NCBI GenBank assembly: GCA_014871385.1
Contig: CM026427.1
Coordinates: 5,340,988-5,404,987, forward strand
DNA length: 64,000 nt
Source of the DNA: Ceratodon purpureus
Lineage: Eukaryota; Streptophyta; Bryopsida; Pseudoditrichales; Ditrichaceae
Reading direction: 5' to 3'
Part shown: in pieces, positions 1 through 11,478 of the stretch
Layout: each line of letters starts with the position of its first letter
Numbering within the stretch: position 1 is the stretch's first letter
Notes under the pieces: model-generated
Told to the model about the DNA's origin: nothing
Seen by the model: only the letters and a program-made list of their open reading frames with translations
The model's database searches: none
Program-made: the position numbers and the translations under genes

Positions 1-569
1 AAATACCCTAAAAAAATCAGTGTTTTCTCAAAAAAAAATTGAAAATTATTTCTTAAAAGAGGACCCAAATTTCAAAACAATTTTTTTTCTCAACATAGTC
101 TACCTTGGAAAACATGCCCAGATGCTTAAACTCACGGAAATACCTCTCTCTCTCTAACTTCGTACCAATATCGATCAAACTTTGAGCATCTGATCAGAAG
201 GTTTACATGAACTCAATTTACAAGTGAATCATTCTTATATACATGTCCACGACATTGCTATTTCTAACCATGAGAGCTTGCAGCAATCTGGTACTAAACT
301 AGAAATACTTACACCGCAGGCTTCTCCGCTACCTGGCACCACCAAATAATAATGAATATGTCTAGTTTACCAGGATATTGGTCACCTCAGTTTCCAGCTC
401 GATCATTTCAAGATGCATGTGCAAAGCCTCCTGCAGAGTGATCAATTCAATCATCTTTCATCACTTGCTAGAGGATGGGTCCATGGGAATGATGTCTAGA
501 TAATCTCAGTTTTGCTGGAAAAAAACTTCACAGGTTTCTATAGAAATATGCTGATTCGGTGGCAAGTGA
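1..569. other. 3' flank of the CNNM-type gene
   Basis: No separate gene is seen. The stretch lies downstream of the stop codon of the minus-strand CNNM-type gene and probably includes its 3' UTR. A short minus-strand stretch near 365-430 can be read as a helical peptide after a possible acceptor, but nothing ties it to a gene. Confidence 0.5.
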
Positions 570-3500
570 CTATTGATCATTCAGTAACGGAAGCGTCAAA
601 GTGTCGCCGTTTAGGCCATTTGTGGCTAATTGTTCCTCTCTGGCGTCCTTCTCCACTTGCCGGATCTTGTTCACTGCCTGCTGCCCCTGCTTTGATAGCC
701 CCATTTGCTGCTAACATAGCAAGAGTTGAGTCAGGTCGAACAAGACTGGAGTCATTAGTCTCAAGGTATGATTAATCTAGGCTTGAATACTGGCAGATGA
801 TTTCTTATTACTGTGTGGAGTTCGTTCTTTGCTTTTGTCATTAGAGTATTTTATGTAATGGATCTCTCTTATAAGTTGCACATGTCAAATTCAAGAAAAA
901 TTTAAATGGATTTTGTCACTCAGAAGATAGAAAACTGAATCCTGATAGGCTCGTTGCTGTGATTATTTCAGAAGGTGCAGCATGCAGATAGTTAAATGTG
1001 CCTTTCATTTTGCTTACTTCCAAATTATACACTAAATCAGGGCTTTCATGTGATGTTTAGGTGACGGTAAGAAAGTGATAGGCCTGTGATGGTGCTTTAC
1101 CGGATAACGTAGCGATCCGACCTTCCGAACTAGCATTGATCCCCCTCGAGTCACGTGATGAGCTGCCGCCGCTGCCACTCGTACCCTGTACAGTTGCCAT
1201 GTCAAACATTGGCCCTGAATATTCTGTTACTATACATATTTGTCTAGATATCATTTTGTTTATGAGGAACAAAACATATTAAAGAAATCTATCTAAGCTG
1301 ATCGTAGTAAACAACATGGAAGAGACTAAAATGATGAAGAATGTAATCAAGACATTGAGACATGGATCACCCACTTCTTGTGTACATCGATGTATTCATC
1401 TGTCTCGTCCACAATTTCCTCCTGTGAAATGAAACAGAAACGAATCAGTAATGAAGCAAGCAATAGGTGCATTGGACGGAGTTCTATGACGATCCTACAA
1501 CTCAAAGCCTTGGGACTGGGCAGAATTTTGATTTAACCATACTTGCAAAAGTTCTTCCATCACATCCTCCATCGTGATGATGCCAAGGACTTCACCATCG
1601 GATAGATCATCAAAATCATCACCGTTCTCCTCGAATAGTTTGCTTTCGTATTCGTGTAATTGGTCGCTAACACCTCTTTCCAGGTCTGCTTCCGCATTCG
1701 TATCAGTCGTTTCTGGCTTGTCATCTCCATTAAGGTCGTTGGCATGAGCATTTTTCTTCTTGGTTTTTGGTTTTGTTACTGCTGCCATGTGACTCCCGCC
1801 TTTCTGGAATTCATTCAATATATCGTACAGTGGCATATCACTCGGCACTCTGTCAATCAGAAAGTAAAAACAAAGCTCAGATTTGAAATCAGATGATTCT
1901 GTATAGCTTTCAACTTGAAGTTTTTGAGAGGTTTAATTGCTGATAACCGGAACAGCAAGAAGCTTACCTGGGTATTCTCCTTATGGAAACAGCACTAACA
2001 GGAATTTCAGCCTCAGCACGAACTGTGAGTAGACTCTTCACCTGCACGGAATTATAAAATGTAGGACTGAGAAGCCACTTGGTAACTGACCGTTCAAAGA
2101 TACACTCTTGTTAAAAGGATAGTGCTTTACGAGTAATGGAAAGAAAGATTATCCTTGTTCTTCCAAATCCATGACAAAAGCCTTTTAAAACTCCCACGTG
2201 CTTCCTTTCAAAATCCAGTTGGTTCACAGCATTGAACTAGTTTTTAGGGTGACAGAAAAATTTGATGCTCGTTCAAGATGTCTTTCTGGAAGGAACTTAG
2301 TGATGTAGAGCCTTGCTAACTTCAAGTTCCATAAGCTTGCATACCAGTAAAACGCCAATGAGGTTGCGCGGACTTCCTTCATAAACAGGAACTCGGCTGT
2401 GTCCGCGAGCCATTATTTTACCCAACACTTCCCTGCAGTGACAACATGTGGTATTGGAAATCAAGTTATCCACTTGTAAACGAGGGAAAACAATAGTATC
2501 CCACTGGATCACTGGAAAGGAAAAAACAACATGTTAAGCGACACACACATTTTTATGGCTGATATGTACAATGCACAAGATTTTCCAGACTAGAGTCTGA
2601 GTGGGACATACCAATCAAGCTTGGAATGAACATCAAGTGAGAATGTTGATTCAATTGGCGTCATGGAGTCCATAGCAGTCTGTGTGAGTCATCATGTAAA
2701 GATGTGTGAGCTACTTCACGCATATAATTCGTTTTGAAGCTAGAGCTATATTTGAGGTATTTGCAGGAGTTTTAGATGAGTGACTTCCTAAAGCTGATTT
2801 TAATCTTTTTCTCTTGAGTGAATCTTTGTAATGCGAAACAAGCACAGTGGAAATGAATTGTAATGAAGGCGTACACACCTTCTCAGTTAGATCTAGAGCA
2901 CCCCGAATGATTGTGGTCTCATCGTGTGTTAATTCACCACCCTTTCCAGCCTACACTTGGGCACCAGGAAGTTGATTACAATGTGAAGGTAACATTGACA
3001 TTCTCTTCACACATCAGGATGTCCAAGGATGAAACAAAAGACCTAGTGATTTCCGATGGTTGTAAATATAGACCAAGGAATTTGAACAAATTAATTGACT
3101 TACAGTGCTAGCGCAAAGAGGTAGAGAATGTCAACATTGCTCTCTAGTAATGCCATTAGACCTACCTCTCTTCCATGGATCGAAACTAATGCCTTCAGTT
3201 GTGCCCGTCTAAACAACGCAGAATCATTATGCCCCAGTAAATGATCTAGAATCTGCATTCAGAAACCGAGATGCACTTCTTAAATTGCCTCCATTCAACC
3301 ATGAATCTGATCGTTGCTGCTTCTTAAAAATCATCAATGTACACATTCAAGTTCCCAACAAGATTGATGACAACAAAGTCGCAATTACCTTGCCGACAGG
3401 GTAAGAAATAGGCCAGCATATGACCATGAGAATCTTGACCAACCAGATCATGTCTGCGCCAATCGCAAGCCCATGTCTTGAGCAAACCGCTTGAGGAATC

Positions 3501-4421
3501 ACCTGCACCGTATCAATCACGATTTGAGATTGCAACCTTCACCGTGCAACTGGGTTTCAAACTCCACAAATTGTGGTTTGTGGAGAATGACACTGAGTGT
3601 GTCACGAGGCAGAGAGAGAGAACACAAGAATCAACTAAACTCAGCGCATCGTATTCAGGCTCTTGCGATTCATGTAAATGTGGATATGTACCTCTCCAAA
3701 GGCAAGGACAAATGTGACCGATAAAAGCACAGCTACAACCTCGTTGAACATGTCGTCCAGAAATATGGGTAGGGCCTGCGTCAGACAACAAACAAACGGT
3801 GCCAACAATTTGCTGAGAGGTCTGGCAACGCATTTTTGTTATCCTGAAGTGCAGCCAGTAATTGGCAATGGCATCCATTGAAGTGCAGGGAAAGGCCACC
3901 CTCATACCTCCATAGCTGCTGCATTGCACAGGAGCAATGTCACGAGGAGCTCGTGCTGCTTCTGCACCACGGGCATTATTCTAGCTGCCAATAAGAACGT
4001 CACAGACAAAACCTCAATTTATTCCGCGGCAATAAAACCATCAACCAATTCATGTAACCGTTGCATGCAATTCACTTTCATTGATGCAAATTAGACACGA
4101 TGACAATGAGAAAAAACTCAAAAAACCAATTGGCAGGAAGGACGCAATAGGGAAGGAGACGACAACACGGCCATGGCAGAAAGACAACGTACTGGCCTGT
4201 CTCTTCTCCTCATCAGAGCCACTCTGCTGCAAAACCTCCAAATCCACCAGCCCCAGCGACATCAACCCCAGCGTCAACCCCGACATAATGCCAGCGAACA
4301 GCACCAAACACACTGAAATCCCCGCCCAAATCCACCACCACGGCTGCATGTACGGCGACGGCTCATCCCCGACCATCGACCGGATCGCCCGACCCACTCC
4401 CAAAACCCCCACGAACACCAT
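570..4421 (-). CDS. DUF21/CBS domain membrane protein (CNNM/ACDP type), 13 exons
   Basis: The predicted protein has about 490 residues. Exons on the minus strand are 4421-4193, 3984-3908, 3775-3692, 3502-3389, 3252-3166, 2950-2879, 2679-2612, 2432-2345, 2041-1968, 1849-1543, 1421-1375, 1185-1101 and 710-570; all phases close. The N-terminal DUF21 part holds hydrophobic segments, GIMSGLTLGLMSL, PVVQKQHELLVTLLLCNA and AFGEVIPQAVCSRHGLA. The CBS pair follows, with SMTPIESTFSLDV, ARGHSRVPVYEG and GVLGIITMEDVMEELLQ. The tail reads DETDEYIDVHKK, then an Ala-rich stretch and PLLNDQ. Plant homologues have the same order and an Ala-rich tail. The family is membrane-bound and is linked to divalent-cation (Mg) homeostasis in animals and bacteria; plant function is less clear. 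The start is the first ATG in exon 1. The last two exons are inferred from splice signals and family similarity. Confidence 0.9.
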
Positions 4422-5902
4422 CTCCACTCCCCGTTTCCTAATTCCCTCCCTCCTTCCACCACCACTCCAAACTCCCTCCCTCAATCAATCAAACTCTACC
4501 ATATCCCCAACCTCCAACCATTCCCTGCAGCGTCACTTCAAACTCTCACATCTAGCTCAAAACTCCAAAACTCCGAAACTCCCACCTCGACCAACACTTG
4601 CTCCCTTCTCTCTCTCCCCTCCCCTTCCCAGCATGCAGAAAACGAAACCACGATGTCCCAATCAACTTAAACACAACCCAGTCGTCTTCCATTCACCCCC
4701 ACAGCTCCTTCCATCAAAAAACTGCACACCAGTGACCAGACCCGGCAGCAGTCGAACTCCCTGCAGAGGGAATTCTAGAAAGCCGCGAACCGCTTCCGGC
4801 AAAGCTTACAGCCTCAGGAACATGTCGAGACGATAACAACGGTGCCTTGAATCGTGTGCGCGTCGGAATTCCGATCGAAAAAGGCAGATGGTCACGATGT
4901 CGAGACGCCGGAATCCCAGACTGCTGGGCAACCACCGCGGTCGCCGCCTGACGGTCATATCTATATATTAAGAAAAAGCAAGTTTGCCCCCTATTGCGAC
5001 CGTTGGTCGAACGTTGCCTGGGAGCGGTCGTGATGTTGGAATTGTTTTTTTAACTATGCGCATTTGTTTGGGCTTTCTGGAAATAAACGTGACCCAGTAT
5101 AAATGGCCACTCGGCTTCCTGCATGCTGTGTTGGCCCTCCTGTTATAGGAGCTTTTGGTATCCTTGTGGATGGGTCAGGGTTATGTTCCTGGATTATTTA
5201 TGAGTTCCATGGTTATGGTTCCAGAATTTGAAGCAATTTGGCCCCTGTCCACGTTGTATAACACTTGAGCAATCTACTTATACAATTTCCTAACACATGA
5301 GCAATCTACTTTTACAATTCCCTAATCTTTATAACAAGTACAGGCTTGTCATTGACAGGTTTGTTTAGCAGGTTGACTAGGTTTGTTTAGTGAGTTGGGT
5401 AGATATTTAAGAGAGAGAATATACTTTTTATTGTTTTGGGTAGGTTTTCTAACCGGGAGTCCCCCTATGTAGAGCGGGGATAGCTTTTGCCCCATTTGTA
5501 ACCCTAATTTTGTATTTCCTCTCTACCTCTCTCTCATTCGGTACTTTCTCTCTCAAGTAACTTTTGACATGTGAATGGAATAACTTACTGTCTTCACCCC
5601 AAACTTCCCCTGAATGGGTCAGATACATTTTTCAACGTATTGGGTAGTTTTTTTATTGCATAGAAATAGACTTTCTAGAAGCTTGAATGGATTCTTTGAT
5701 GAGTTAGTTGGGTAAGTTTTTAAGTGGGTCAGGTAGGTTTCTTAGTGGGTTGGAACATTTTTCCTCATAGACTGTGAAACATGAGCACTGAATTTGGGGT
5801 GAAGATTCTTGAGGGTGGGGGGATGGTGTTCTACCTGGGTATCTTAGAATGTGAGGGTGGATTCTACCATGGTGTGGAGAAGGACTTTTGCAAGCAGTTA
5901 GA

Positions 5903-5980
5903 GGGTGACAATTGAGTGGGACGTGAGTCTTGTTTGAGTTTGGGTGACAATTGAGTGGGACGTGAGTCTTGTTTGAGTTT
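5903..5980. repeat. Tandem duplication, 2 x 39 bp
   Basis: Two perfect adjacent copies of a 39-bp unit beginning GGGTGACAATTGAGTGGG start at 5903 and 5942. The unit length is a multiple of three, so open frames across it are not evidence of coding. Confidence 0.9.
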
Positions 5981-6336
5981 GGGTTGAGACTTTGAATGCA
6001 GCTTTCTCCTGTACAAGTGCCACGTATTCTGCCAATTATAAAATCGGATGTAGGAGGGGTCCAGTTGGCGCTGGTATGCGAGGCCGCGTGGCACTGCGGT
6101 GGGTTTTGCTTGCTGGGGTTGCATCCATCTTTTTTCTGAGCTGGCGGAGTCAATGAACGAGTCCTGGAGTCAACCAGGGCAAACTTGGCTGAAGGAGGCT
6201 CCAATATGGTAGGATGTTAGATGAACTAAGGTAGTGGGTTGTATTCCCGACTGAATTTCATGTTTGCATAATTAGGCCTGTTCATAAGGTTATGGTTTTT
6301 ATGAGAGTTTGGATTCTGAAAATAGAGTAAGAAGCA

Positions 6337-6404
6337 GTCAATTTTCGCAAGTCAATTTTCGCAAGTCAATTTTCGAAAGTCAATTTTCGAAAGTCAATTT
6401 TCGG
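6337..6404. repeat. 14-bp tandem array, about 5 copies
   Basis: The unit GTCAATTTTCGCAA (later copies end GAAA) repeats from 6337, about 300 bp before the left target-site duplication of the hAT element. No known function. Confidence 0.9.
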
Positions 6405-6691
6405 AGGCATGAACGCAATTAGAGCACTCTTTCACATTTTCCAATCCACAAACAATAGGAGTCAAGAATACTACCTACTTGGAAATCAGTCCCTCTACCT
6501 TCGCCTATGATCACCACAATAAAGAATGCAATCTATTGCAAGTATTGTACGAAATATCCAATACTTATAATTGAAAAAAAATAAGGTTTGAAGATTAATG
6601 CAACTATTGTCATAACTTTTTGATAAAAAATGAATTAGTTATGGATTCAAAGGATGTTGTAGCAAACTCTCTGTAAACACCACTAAATCAA

Positions 6692-6699
6692 CCCATTTG
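6692..6699. repeat. hAT target-site duplication, left copy
   Basis: CCCATTTG here directly precedes the CAGGGTTGT end. The same eight bases follow the ACAACCCTG end at 37319-37326. An 8-bp duplication is typical of hAT transposition. Confidence 0.85.
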
Positions 6700-6925
6700 C
6701 AGGGTTGTTCATTGGACATAAGGACCGGTCCATCCGTCCGGTCCGCTCGTCCGTCCGTTAAGGATCGGGGGAGGTCCGTTGACCGAGACTTACGGTTGAC
6801 CGTCCAAATGGTGAAATGGAAGTTACCTTGGCCACCTAGGATGCCACGCGTCTGACATGTCACCAAATATTCCACATATAGAGTTGACACGGAGGATGAC
6901 GTGGCTAAGAGGAAGGGCGCCAACA

Positions 6926-7140
6926 CCTTGGGGGAGGGGGGGCGCGAGCGGCTTCGAGGGGGACGCAAGCGTCTTGGGAAGGGGGGCGTGAGCGAGGGGG
7001 TGCGAGCGACTGGGAGAGGCGCGGGCGCCTGCGAAGGGGGGGCGCGAGCGAGGGGGCGGGGGGGGGGGGGGGGGGGGGGGGGGCGCGAGCAAGGGGGTGG
7101 GTGGGGGCGCGAGCGCCTGCAAAAGGGGGGCGCGAGTGGG
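6926..7140. repeat. Left subterminal GC-rich array (GGGGGGCGCGAGC units)
   Basis: Irregular units of G-runs followed by GCGCGAGCG, including an uninterrupted run of over 20 G near 7058-7083. Related arrays lie elsewhere only within the hAT element, at about 30918-31106, 32640-32800, 33857-33912 and 36905-37096. The array lies 3' of the hAT transposase gene. The G-runs could fold into G-quadruplexes. Confidence 0.85.
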
Positions 7141-7487
7141 AAACAAAAATCAGGCATTGAAGGAAATTAAGACATGAGTGAAGTTTTCATAGTGACATAA
7201 ATGAGAGAAGTTTCAATTCATCTCGAAACAAAATTACATTCAATAGCCTTAGCTAATGTTTTATGGACATTGACTAAGGTTAACATATAAGTATCTACGT
7301 ATAAATATATATATATATATATTATATTTTTTTGTGATTTTAAAAAATAAATTTGGAGTCATATATATTATACTTTGTCTATATAACTTCTATATGTAAT
7401 ATGCTAAAAGATGTTTTATTTTTTTTTATTTTTTCTGGCGGTGCGCCGCTTCGGATTCCTTTGAGTACCGGGCATACCCAATGGTAC

Positions 7488-10259
7488 TCATACAACAATG
7501 TCTTCATCATTAGGTGCCTCTGCACGACTATCTTCAGATGAATCCGATCCATCTGAGGATTCTGAGCCCTCGTCATCTCCATCTCCGCAATTAATAGGCA
7601 CATACTCCTCCACCGTGGAATGAATGTTGCGCAATTCGTGGTCAATTGTACCATCCACCACCGTAGTCACAATTCTTTTGACCTTCCGTCTTTTGGTCTT
7701 ATCGGTGATCCCGTCCACATTCATTACGGGTAATCTACGTTTACCCACAGCCACAAGTAAAGACGGGGTAGTCCCAACAACATATCCTGAAAAAAAAGGG
7801 CGAACGTTTGTTGGACCTTTACGTGACCGTATCACTCCACGATGCGTCGTAGAAGGTCCAGCCAGTAGACCTCCTCCAGAAGAAGTGAGTGGAACACTTG
7901 TATTCAGTGTTGGAGTTATTGAACCATGCCCAGTAGATCTGCTTGAACGAGGTGGGGGAGGTCTACCCAACCCTGCAAGTACTGCTCCGATTGAAGGTGT
8001 ATCCTGGGGCAGCGGTGTTTGAAACAATCGGCCAATAGGAATTTCATCCTCTTGTCCATTTCTAACTGTCTCTGATTGTTCATTTCTTGGAGGGCTTTCA
8101 TTCAAACCTCCGGACCTGATTGTTTCCTCAACATTTTCTGGCAGAGCGCCTCGGAGTTGTTCAACTTCTTCTCCTCCTTCAATGTCTTGTGGAATTGGAA
8201 TTTGCACTCCACTGTTGTTACCCCCTCCTTCATTGTTATTGTTGGAAATGCTACGAACGGGGTGAATGTCATCATTATCGCCACCATCGTCGCTTTGATG
8301 CTGAGTCATTTCGACTTCAAATTCATCGTCAATATCATTGTCTGCCCGATCATATGCGACCTCGCCTCTAGTTCGTATTTCATTGACAACGTGGTGAGGC
8401 GAAGTAGCTGCCTCTTTATCAAATCCTGCCCAGTCAAAAACTCCATTCGGCTGGTTAACGTGTTCATTGCGTGGCATGTCACCACCAGCATTGTCCACGG
8501 GTAACTCTGGATACTCATCATCCATACTACCATGAGTATAATGAACTCCACCGTCATCACCATCGCCTTCATTATCTTCAACTCCATCATGGAATCCTTC
8601 ATCTCCATCATCATCACATACTTCTTCATCGTGCATGGCTGCAACTTCTTCATTCGAGTCTTCGGAGAACGGTTGGTTATCGTACCAAATAACAGGATCC
8701 GCTCCACGTCGTTCTCGAAGGAGCTTACTGTTGGTGTAAATGTACACCAAGTCCTCTGCCTTCTTCACGCCCAATCGGTTGCGAACCTTATTGTGAACAA
8801 AGGAATACATGCTCCAATTTCGCTCACATGATGATGCCGAGCATGTTAATGAAAGGATGCGCTTTGCTATCAAAGGCAACGCATCGCCCCCAACCCGCTG
8901 CCACCATTGATGAGGTAGCATCCGAGTCTGTCGAATGTTTGGGGCCTCCAAAGGGCTGAATGGACCGGTGCGTTCCTCAAATTGTGTTAGGTCGAATATC
9001 ACAGTATCATGGTCCAGTCCAAGGCACTCACTTAAATGAATTAGCACTTGCAAGAGTGCACGCTTTGCAGCACCGTTAATCAATAGCTCGTGGCTCTCTG
9101 GGAAAATGTAGGGATTCAACATGGCACATGCGTAGTGGAGATCTGTCAACATCATCTTCCATCTCTTTCTAAAATGTTTCTCAAAGCGCCCTGCTATAGC
9201 GGGGTCTAGGAAAAAAGGGTCACCCCCTAGACGGAACACATGCTTCTTCAGATTATTCATGGCCAACCACGCCCTCCCCATTGCCGGTGTTTGTCCATCA
9301 AAGGTCTTCAAAGTCACAACAGCCGGCTTCATAACATACACAAGATCCTCACAACGTAACCAAAATGTCTCATCGAGAATGGTACTCCGTACTTGACCTG
9401 CTAAGGCATGAGCACGATGCCCGTTTTGGCGATTGAATAAAGTACCCACATATTTGTCCCATTTCTGATGGACTACCACCTGAATTAGTGCCTCCCTGAG
9501 CTCAAGCAATCGAACAATCATCAAGTATTGGCATCCAAATCTTGTCTCCGCTGGTAACAACAAAGACAACTTTGGGCTGAATTGGCGAAACAAAGCCATG
9601 GTCACATGACGGCGACGTATAAAATTTGGTATGCGTTTTGCCAAGATAATCAACTCTTTGAAGGTTGGTTCCTTCCCCCAGTCTTCTAGTAAGAGGTCTA
9701 TGATGTGAGCTGCACATCCTTGCTTGTAAATGTGTAGGTAAGCTTCTACCACCTGGTCCATGGCTCCCAACATCGCACTAGCATTGTCAGAGCAAATCTG
9801 TACCACATCCTGCGGTCCAACTTCTTTGATGTACTCTTTCAATTTCCCAGCTATGTATGCTTTTGATTTCTTGTTCCCCATTGTATCAATGGAACCAAGG
9901 AATATATCTCCTGCTGGACACACAAGCATGACATTCATCAACGGCCGACGAACAATGTTGTCCCATCCATCCAAGCAAATAGTTGCCCCGTACAAGCTAA
10001 TACACTGCTTGGTTTTCTCTTCTATTTTTGTCTTGACAAACTGCTTTGTTGGCTGGATGTGCTTGGTTCGCATTGCGTTGTACGCTGGTGGACGGTAGAC
10101 AATACCCGCTTTCGAGGTTGCCTCCACTGCTGCGATGAAAGTTGGATGTCTAACCACATTGAAAGCAAAATTTGCTTCGTGAAAAAAGGCCGCCCATTTC
10201 TCATCCAAATCATTGCGCTTTCCAATCTGATAGGCCTCAGTAAAACTTTGTTGCCACAT
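7488..10259 (-). CDS. hAT transposase, catalytic and dimerisation part (923 aa)
   Basis: An uninterrupted frame starts at ATG 10259. The N-terminal half has a DUF659-like RNase-H fold region with CLDGWDN and CSDNASAMLG, which supply likely catalytic Asp residues. The C-terminal dimerisation region near residues 455-510 contains WWQRVGGD, LSLTCSASSCERNWS (likely catalytic Glu) and NKVRNRLGVKKAEDLVYIY. The last 350 residues are acidic and low-complexity. The protein should cut and move the enclosing hAT element. An upstream exon with a BED-like finger (10475-10690) is separated by a shift in frame and a TAA at about 10339, so the full protein may be broken at its N-terminus or depend on an intron that could not be placed. 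Confidence 0.9.
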   Translation of the reverse strand: MWQQSFTEAYQIGKRNDLDEKWAAFFHEANFAFNVVRHPTFIAAVEATSKAGIVYRPPAYNAMRTKHIQPTKQFVKTKIEEKTKQCISLYGATICLDGWDNIVRRPLMNVMLVCPAGDIFLGSIDTMGNKKSKAYIAGKLKEYIKEVGPQDVVQICSDNASAMLGAMDQVVEAYLHIYKQGCAAHIIDLLLEDWGKEPTFKELIILAKRIPNFIRRRHVTMALFRQFSPKLSLLLPAETRFGCQYLMIVRLLELREALIQVVVHQKWDKYVGTLFNRQNGHRAHALAGQVRSTILDETFWLRCEDLVYVMKPAVVTLKTFDGQTPAMGRAWLAMNNLKKHVFRLGGDPFFLDPAIAGRFEKHFRKRWKMMLTDLHYACAMLNPYIFPESHELLINGAAKRALLQVLIHLSECLGLDHDTVIFDLTQFEERTGPFSPLEAPNIRQTRMLPHQWWQRVGGDALPLIAKRILSLTCSASSCERNWSMYSFVHNKVRNRLGVKKAEDLVYIYTNSKLLRERRGADPVIWYDNQPFSEDSNEEVAAMHDEEVCDDDGDEGFHDGVEDNEGDGDDGGVHYTHGSMDDEYPELPVDNAGGDMPRNEHVNQPNGVFDWAGFDKEAATSPHHVVNEIRTRGEVAYDRADNDIDDEFEVEMTQHQSDDGGDNDDIHPVRSISNNNNEGGGNNSGVQIPIPQDIEGGEEVEQLRGALPENVEETIRSGGLNESPPRNEQSETVRNGQEDEIPIGRLFQTPLPQDTPSIGAVLAGLGRPPPPRSSRSTGHGSITPTLNTSVPLTSSGGGLLAGPSTTHRGVIRSRKGPTNVRPFFSGYVVGTTPSLLVAVGKRRLPVMNVDGITDKTKRRKVKRIVTTVVDGTIDHELRNIHSTVEEYVPINCGDGDDEGSESSDGSDSSEDSRAEAPNDEDIVV

Positions 10260-10474
10260 AGATGTTGGTGTACATGAAGCGCCTTTGCTTAGAAGCGGAG
10301 TTGACTGAGACGGTTCAACTTGAGAAACCCTCTCCTCTTAGACCTCCTCCGTTCTTTGAGGCACTTCCGTAGATTGCTCAGCAGGCATAGACTGGCTAGA
10401 ACATGGTGCCAAGTCTGCCTCGCCATCACCACCGTTAGTGCCGTAGATCTCCGCATGTGTCATTCTTTTTGGTA

Positions 10475-10690
10475 TTACATTACCACAATTGGCAAAGCGC
10501 CTAAATACGGCGGCAGGGGCCTTGGAACATGACTCTTGCTTGAACCTTCACCCCATCCATAGTCCTTCATAGCTCTTTGTCGTTTATAACGAAAAGTGAA
10601 ATTGCACCACACACATTTAACATGGTCCTTATCAATGAACGTCCACCACGGAGCCCACTCAGCCGTCGATTGACGCTGTTGACCTGCCAT
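10475..10690 (-). pseudogene. BED-type zinc-finger piece of the hAT transposase gene
   Basis: The reading from ATG 10690 contains AEWAPWWTFIDKDHVKCVWC, which fits the start of a BED finger (aromatic residues, then C-x2-C). The expected second pair of zinc ligands is not clear: only one His (SKSHV) follows. The frame ends at 10475. The next frame (RMTHAEIYGT) would lead into the 923-aa catalytic frame but is stopped by TAA at about 10339. It is therefore either a decayed N-terminus or an exon spliced in a way I cannot define. The Mutator-like insertion starts 140 bp upstream of this ATG, in the probable promoter or leader. Confidence 0.55.
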
Positions 10691-10820
10691 TCTCCGTGTA
10701 TCTGGAAAAGTACAATGATCTCTTCTCTGCAAGTGTTAGTATGACACATGTGAGAAAAAAAATGGTATGTGTAGACATCAACCACAAGCCAATGTGATGC
10801 ACATAGTCTCAAGCAAGGAG

Positions 10821-10829
10821 CCCACAAGG
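10821..10829. repeat. Mutator-like target-site duplication, left copy
   Basis: CCCACAAGG occurs here and again at 30836-30844, just outside the paired GAGCGG-rich inverted ends. Nine bases is the usual duplication of Mutator-like elements. Confidence 0.8.
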
Positions 10830-10948
10830 GGAAAAGTTCGTATGTGAGCGGAGAGCGGAGAGCGGAGAGCAGAGAGCAGAGAATGGAGAGCACAGAATTG
10901 AGAATTAGCCAAAGTTTTAAAAGCAAAGTAGACCCTATAACCGTGGAA
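10830..10948. repeat. MULE left terminal inverted repeat
   Basis: Contains GGAGAGCGGAGAGC units (10847-10890), ACAGAATTG (about 10892-10900) and GACCCTATAACCGTGGA (10931-10947). The same modules appear in inverse order at the right end. Directly inside lies a hairpin-like TTACTAAAATAAG...CTTATTTTAGTAA. Confidence 0.75.
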
Positions 10949-11478
10949 AATTACTAAAATAAGGCATGATTTTGTTACTTATTTTAGTAAAGGAGTATAA
11001 TTCCGTGGAATTAAGTGTTATCTCTCGTAAGAATTTCTTACGTTTGTTTTCTAAGATACAAATTAGGGCTGATGTCATGATGACGTCATGCATACAATCC
11101 TTGAGAGTTGGTTCCTTATTGGATGAAGATACGAGTATTCCAGCATTATGTTTTTAGATCAGAACATTAAATATTGAATAGATAATATAGATAATTCTAG
11201 GAATAAGAAAACTCGAAACCAGCAAAAAGAAATGGTCCTAAAAGTTTGTGGAACATTTCAGAGTTCGTGTAGAATAATGGAGTTGGTGAAACCAAGATGT
11301 ATACCAAGTTAGACTGCTTGTCTTCGTCGAAGAATTCTCCGTCTTTAGATAAGACCATTCCTAGCTTAAGTGTCAAGCAACGATCTATATAAACCTTAGC
11401 AGACGTCCTTGAAGTTGTATAAGCTCAATCATTTCTGTAGAACTTAAGCGTGTACTTGCTAGGGAGTTGTTTGAAGGT

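Larger units (their letters stand above)
4422..6691. other. Intergenic region left of the transposon nest
   Basis: The region holds the 5' leader and promoter of the CNNM-type gene (to about 4960) and then non-coding DNA. The stretch 5090-5560 has a TATA-like AGTATAAAT and an AG-rich to CT-rich tract ending in CTCTCTCTC, which looks like a decayed LTR or promoter but has no defined ends. Two small tandem arrays are listed separately. No supported gene is seen. Confidence 0.5.

Noticed and set aside
1057..1272. A 71-codon minus frame as a separate gene
   Set aside because: Splice signals place part of it, in another frame, as the Ala-rich penultimate exon of the CNNM-type gene.
4081..4836. 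A 251-codon plus-strand frame
   Set aside because: Antisense of CNNM exon 1, whose minus reading has the clear DUF21 motif.
5090..5560. Possible solo LTR
   Set aside because: It has LTR-like composition but no TG...CA ends with a duplication that I could find.
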